64,000 nucleotides of DNA from Tumebacillus lacus (GTDB lineage: Bacteria > Bacillota > Bacilli > Tumebacillales > Tumebacillaceae), in the NCBI RefSeq assembly GCF_026410385.1, contig NZ_JAPMLT010000002.1, positions 372,001-436,000 of the forward strand, in the 5' to 3' direction. This document shows, piece by piece, positions 62,993 through 64,000 of the stretch; position 1 is the first letter of the stretch, and each line of letters begins with the position of its first letter. The notes below the pieces were generated by a model. The model had not been told where the DNA came from, made no database searches, and was given only the letters and a program-made list of their open reading frames with translations. Both the position numbers and the translations under genes were made by a program.

Positions 62993-63245
62993 GAATCACA
63001 GTTCCCCTCTCTTACAAGACATTCCATTATCACAAATATTTCGCTTCGCAGATGCAAATTCCTTTTTCCCGATCTTAATCTGCAAAAGGAATGTTTTCTT
63101 TCACGCTAAAAATTCAAGCAACTCCCTAACAGATCGGGATCAAGGAACGGAACCGTGTTCCCTGCATGTATATTCAACAGGTCCCTGATCCAGACGGGAG
63201 CGCCAGTTTTCTTGCATCAGATCACGCGGGGATCGCGGTTCTTCT
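62993..63245. other. 253-bp AT-rich control region upstream of spo0F
   Basis: Contains the sigma-H-type promoter listed at 63037-63065 and a GATAAT word near 63024-63030 that could be a sigma-A -10. A short pairing GGAAC/GTTCC (about 63141-63161) is visible. No small gene with a good ribosome binding site was seen. Confidence 0.5.
63037..63065 (-). promoter_or_regulatory. Sigma-H-type promoter of spo0F
   Basis: On the minus strand AAAGGAATT (63065-63057), 11-base spacer, AGCGAAATA (63045-63037). It matches the sigma-H consensus RnAGGAWWW-N11/12-RnnGAATWW in all but one position. spo0F is a known sigma-H target. Confidence 0.65.
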
Positions 63246-63419
63246 TCAGTTGAGGCGGTTGCGATCCGGCAGTCCGATCTGGTGCTCGTCCAAACGAGTT
63301 TGCAGATGCTCCACTTCGCGGGAGACTTTCTCCAGTTGGTCGACGAGCCGCTCTTGCATGTCCATCATGCGCTCCATCAGGGAGAGCAGGCTGAGAATGG
63401 CACTGTTTGTGTCTGACAT
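63246..63419 (-). CDS. Small coiled-coil protein of unknown function
   Basis: A 57-residue acidic/hydrophobic helical protein. Heptad-like spacing of Leu/Met (SLLSLMERMMDMQERLVDQLEKVSREVEHLQTRL) predicts one long coiled coil. ATG 63419 has GGTGGTGAG a few bases upstream; a longer frame starts at 63473. It lies between def and spo0F in the same direction. No family recognised. Confidence 0.55.
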   Translation of the reverse strand: MSDTNSAILSLLSLMERMMDMQERLVDQLEKVSREVEHLQTRLDEHQIGLPDRNRLN

Positions 63420-63488
63420 GTCACTCACCACCAATTTTTTAATCGCACGCTTATTATTGTAGGGGAACGACAAACGGTTTGTCTATGC

Positions 63489-63516
63489 AAAACGGCTCCC
63501 GCATCGCAGCGGGAGC
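63489..63516 (-). terminator. def terminator
   Basis: ACGGCTCCCGC and GCGGGAGCCGT around a 6-base loop, then T4 on the minus strand. Strong 11-bp GC-rich stem. Confidence 0.85.
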
Positions 63517-63536
63517 CGTCTGATTTGAACAAACGA

Positions 63537-64000
63537 TCAGTCTTCGATCATTTGCTCTTCTTGGAAGGTGTCGATCGCTTTGTCGGTGTACAGGATGCCG
63601 TCGAGATGATCGATCTCATGTTGGAAGATGCGGGCAAAAAAGCCCTCCGGTTTCATCTCATATCGCTTGCCGTCACGGCCGACAAATTGCAGGGTGAGCT
63701 TTTCAAAACGCTCGACGTGTCCGCGCAGGCCGGGAATCGAGAGGCAGCCTTCCACATCGACGACAGAGCCGGATTTTTCCACGATCTCCGGGTTGATCAT
63801 CTCGATCAGGCCGCCGTACTCATCGCCGTAGTCGACGACGATCACGCGCTTGGAGATGCCGACCTGCGGCGCGGCCAGGCCGATGCCTTGGTATTCATAC
63901 ATGGTGTCGGCCATGTCGTCGAGCAGGGTGAGGATCTCTTGATCGACCTTTTCGACCGGCTGCGCGATCTCGCGCAAGACGTCGTTCGGTGCCAGTACTA
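63537..64000 (-). CDS. def: Peptide deformylase (5' end outside window)
   Basis: Removes the formyl group from initiator Met. The three motifs are intact: GIGLAAPQVG, EGCLSIPG with the metal Cys, and QHEIDHLDG. The frame is open through the window edge (VLAPNDVLREIAQPV), so the true start lies to the right; an in-frame TTG at 63977 is not the start. It lies upstream of the small coiled-coil gene and spo0F. Confidence 0.95.
   Translation of the reverse strand, partial: VLAPNDVLREIAQPVEKVDQEILTLLDDMADTMYEYQGIGLAAPQVGISKRVIVVDYGDEYGGLIEMINPEIVEKSGSVVDVEGCLSIPGLRGHVERFEKLTLQFVGRDGKRYEMKPEGFFARIFQHEIDHLDGILYTDKAIDTFQEEQMIED

Overview
The window is a 64 kb piece of a GC-rich (about 58-60% by eye) chromosome of an endospore-forming, flagellated Bacillota (Firmicutes). 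Evidence for sporulation: spoIIR, spoIID, spoIIQ, spoIIID, spo0F, a gerA-type germinant receptor operon and a YhcN-like lipoprotein. Gene order closely follows the Bacillus subtilis segment spo0F-fbaA-fsa-glpX-rho-rpmE-tdk-prfA-prmC-spoIIR-ywlB-ywlC-ywlD-ywlE-rpiB-ywlG-glyA-upp-atp-ywzB-ywmB-murAA-spoIID-spoIIQ-spoIIID-mbl-flhO-flhP-fabZ, read from right to left. The high GC content and the 11-gene complex I operon suggest an Alicyclobacillaceae-type organism (Tumebacillus or a relative); that assignment is an inference. Almost everything is on the minus strand, so the replication origin should lie beyond the right-hand end. No rRNA, tRNA, insertion sequence, prophage or CRISPR array was seen.

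Layout. 0-4.8 kb: start of an unidentified gene, a small sigma-70-type factor, fabZ, flhP, flhO, mbl, spoIIID. 4.9-11.8 kb: spoIIQ, spoIID, a LysM/M23 wall hydrolase, a small YxiG-like gene, murA and ywmB. 11.8-22.2 kb: ywzB and the 11-subunit nuo operon, which has no NADH-oxidising module. 22.3-29.5 kb: the full atpIBEFHAGDC operon. 29.6-36.7 kb: a thiolase divergent from an HTH-TPR regulator, then mnaA, upp, glyA, ywlG and rpiB. 36.8-44.4 kb: a YwlE-type phosphatase with a long insertion, a ZIP transporter beside an MntP exporter, a c-di-AMP riboswitch in front of a degenerate RCK-like protein, tsaC/ywlC, ywlB, spoIIR, prmC and prfA. 44.5-49.2 kb: gerAA-AB-AC and a YhcN/YlaJ lipoprotein. 49.2-54.9 kb: tdk, rpmE, an HTH-TPR regulator followed by a 37-codon secreted-peptide gene, an orphan radical SAM gene, and rho. 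54.9-64 kb: glpX, a membrane-anchored M1-like peptidase, a dapH/N-acetyldiaminopimelate deacetylase pair, fsa, fbaA, kce, kal, spo0F, a small coiled-coil gene and the body of def.

The core is energy metabolism (complex I, ATP synthase), central carbon and one-carbon metabolism, wall synthesis and sporulation control. Accessory genes interrupt the conserved order at identifiable points. The three observations I rate highest are (1) a probable RRNPP-type quorum-sensing pair at 50.4-52.2 kb, an NprR-like HTH-TPR receptor followed by a previously unlisted 37-residue pro-peptide gene with its own promoter and palindromes; (2) a dense DnaA-box cluster (11 sites in about 0.8 kb, three of them perfect) inside ywlB and the 5' part of tsaC/ywlC, the same locus that binds DnaA in B. 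subtilis; (3) a ydaO/yuaA-type c-di-AMP riboswitch controlling a stand-alone RCK_N-like protein that has lost its glycine-rich nucleotide-binding motif.
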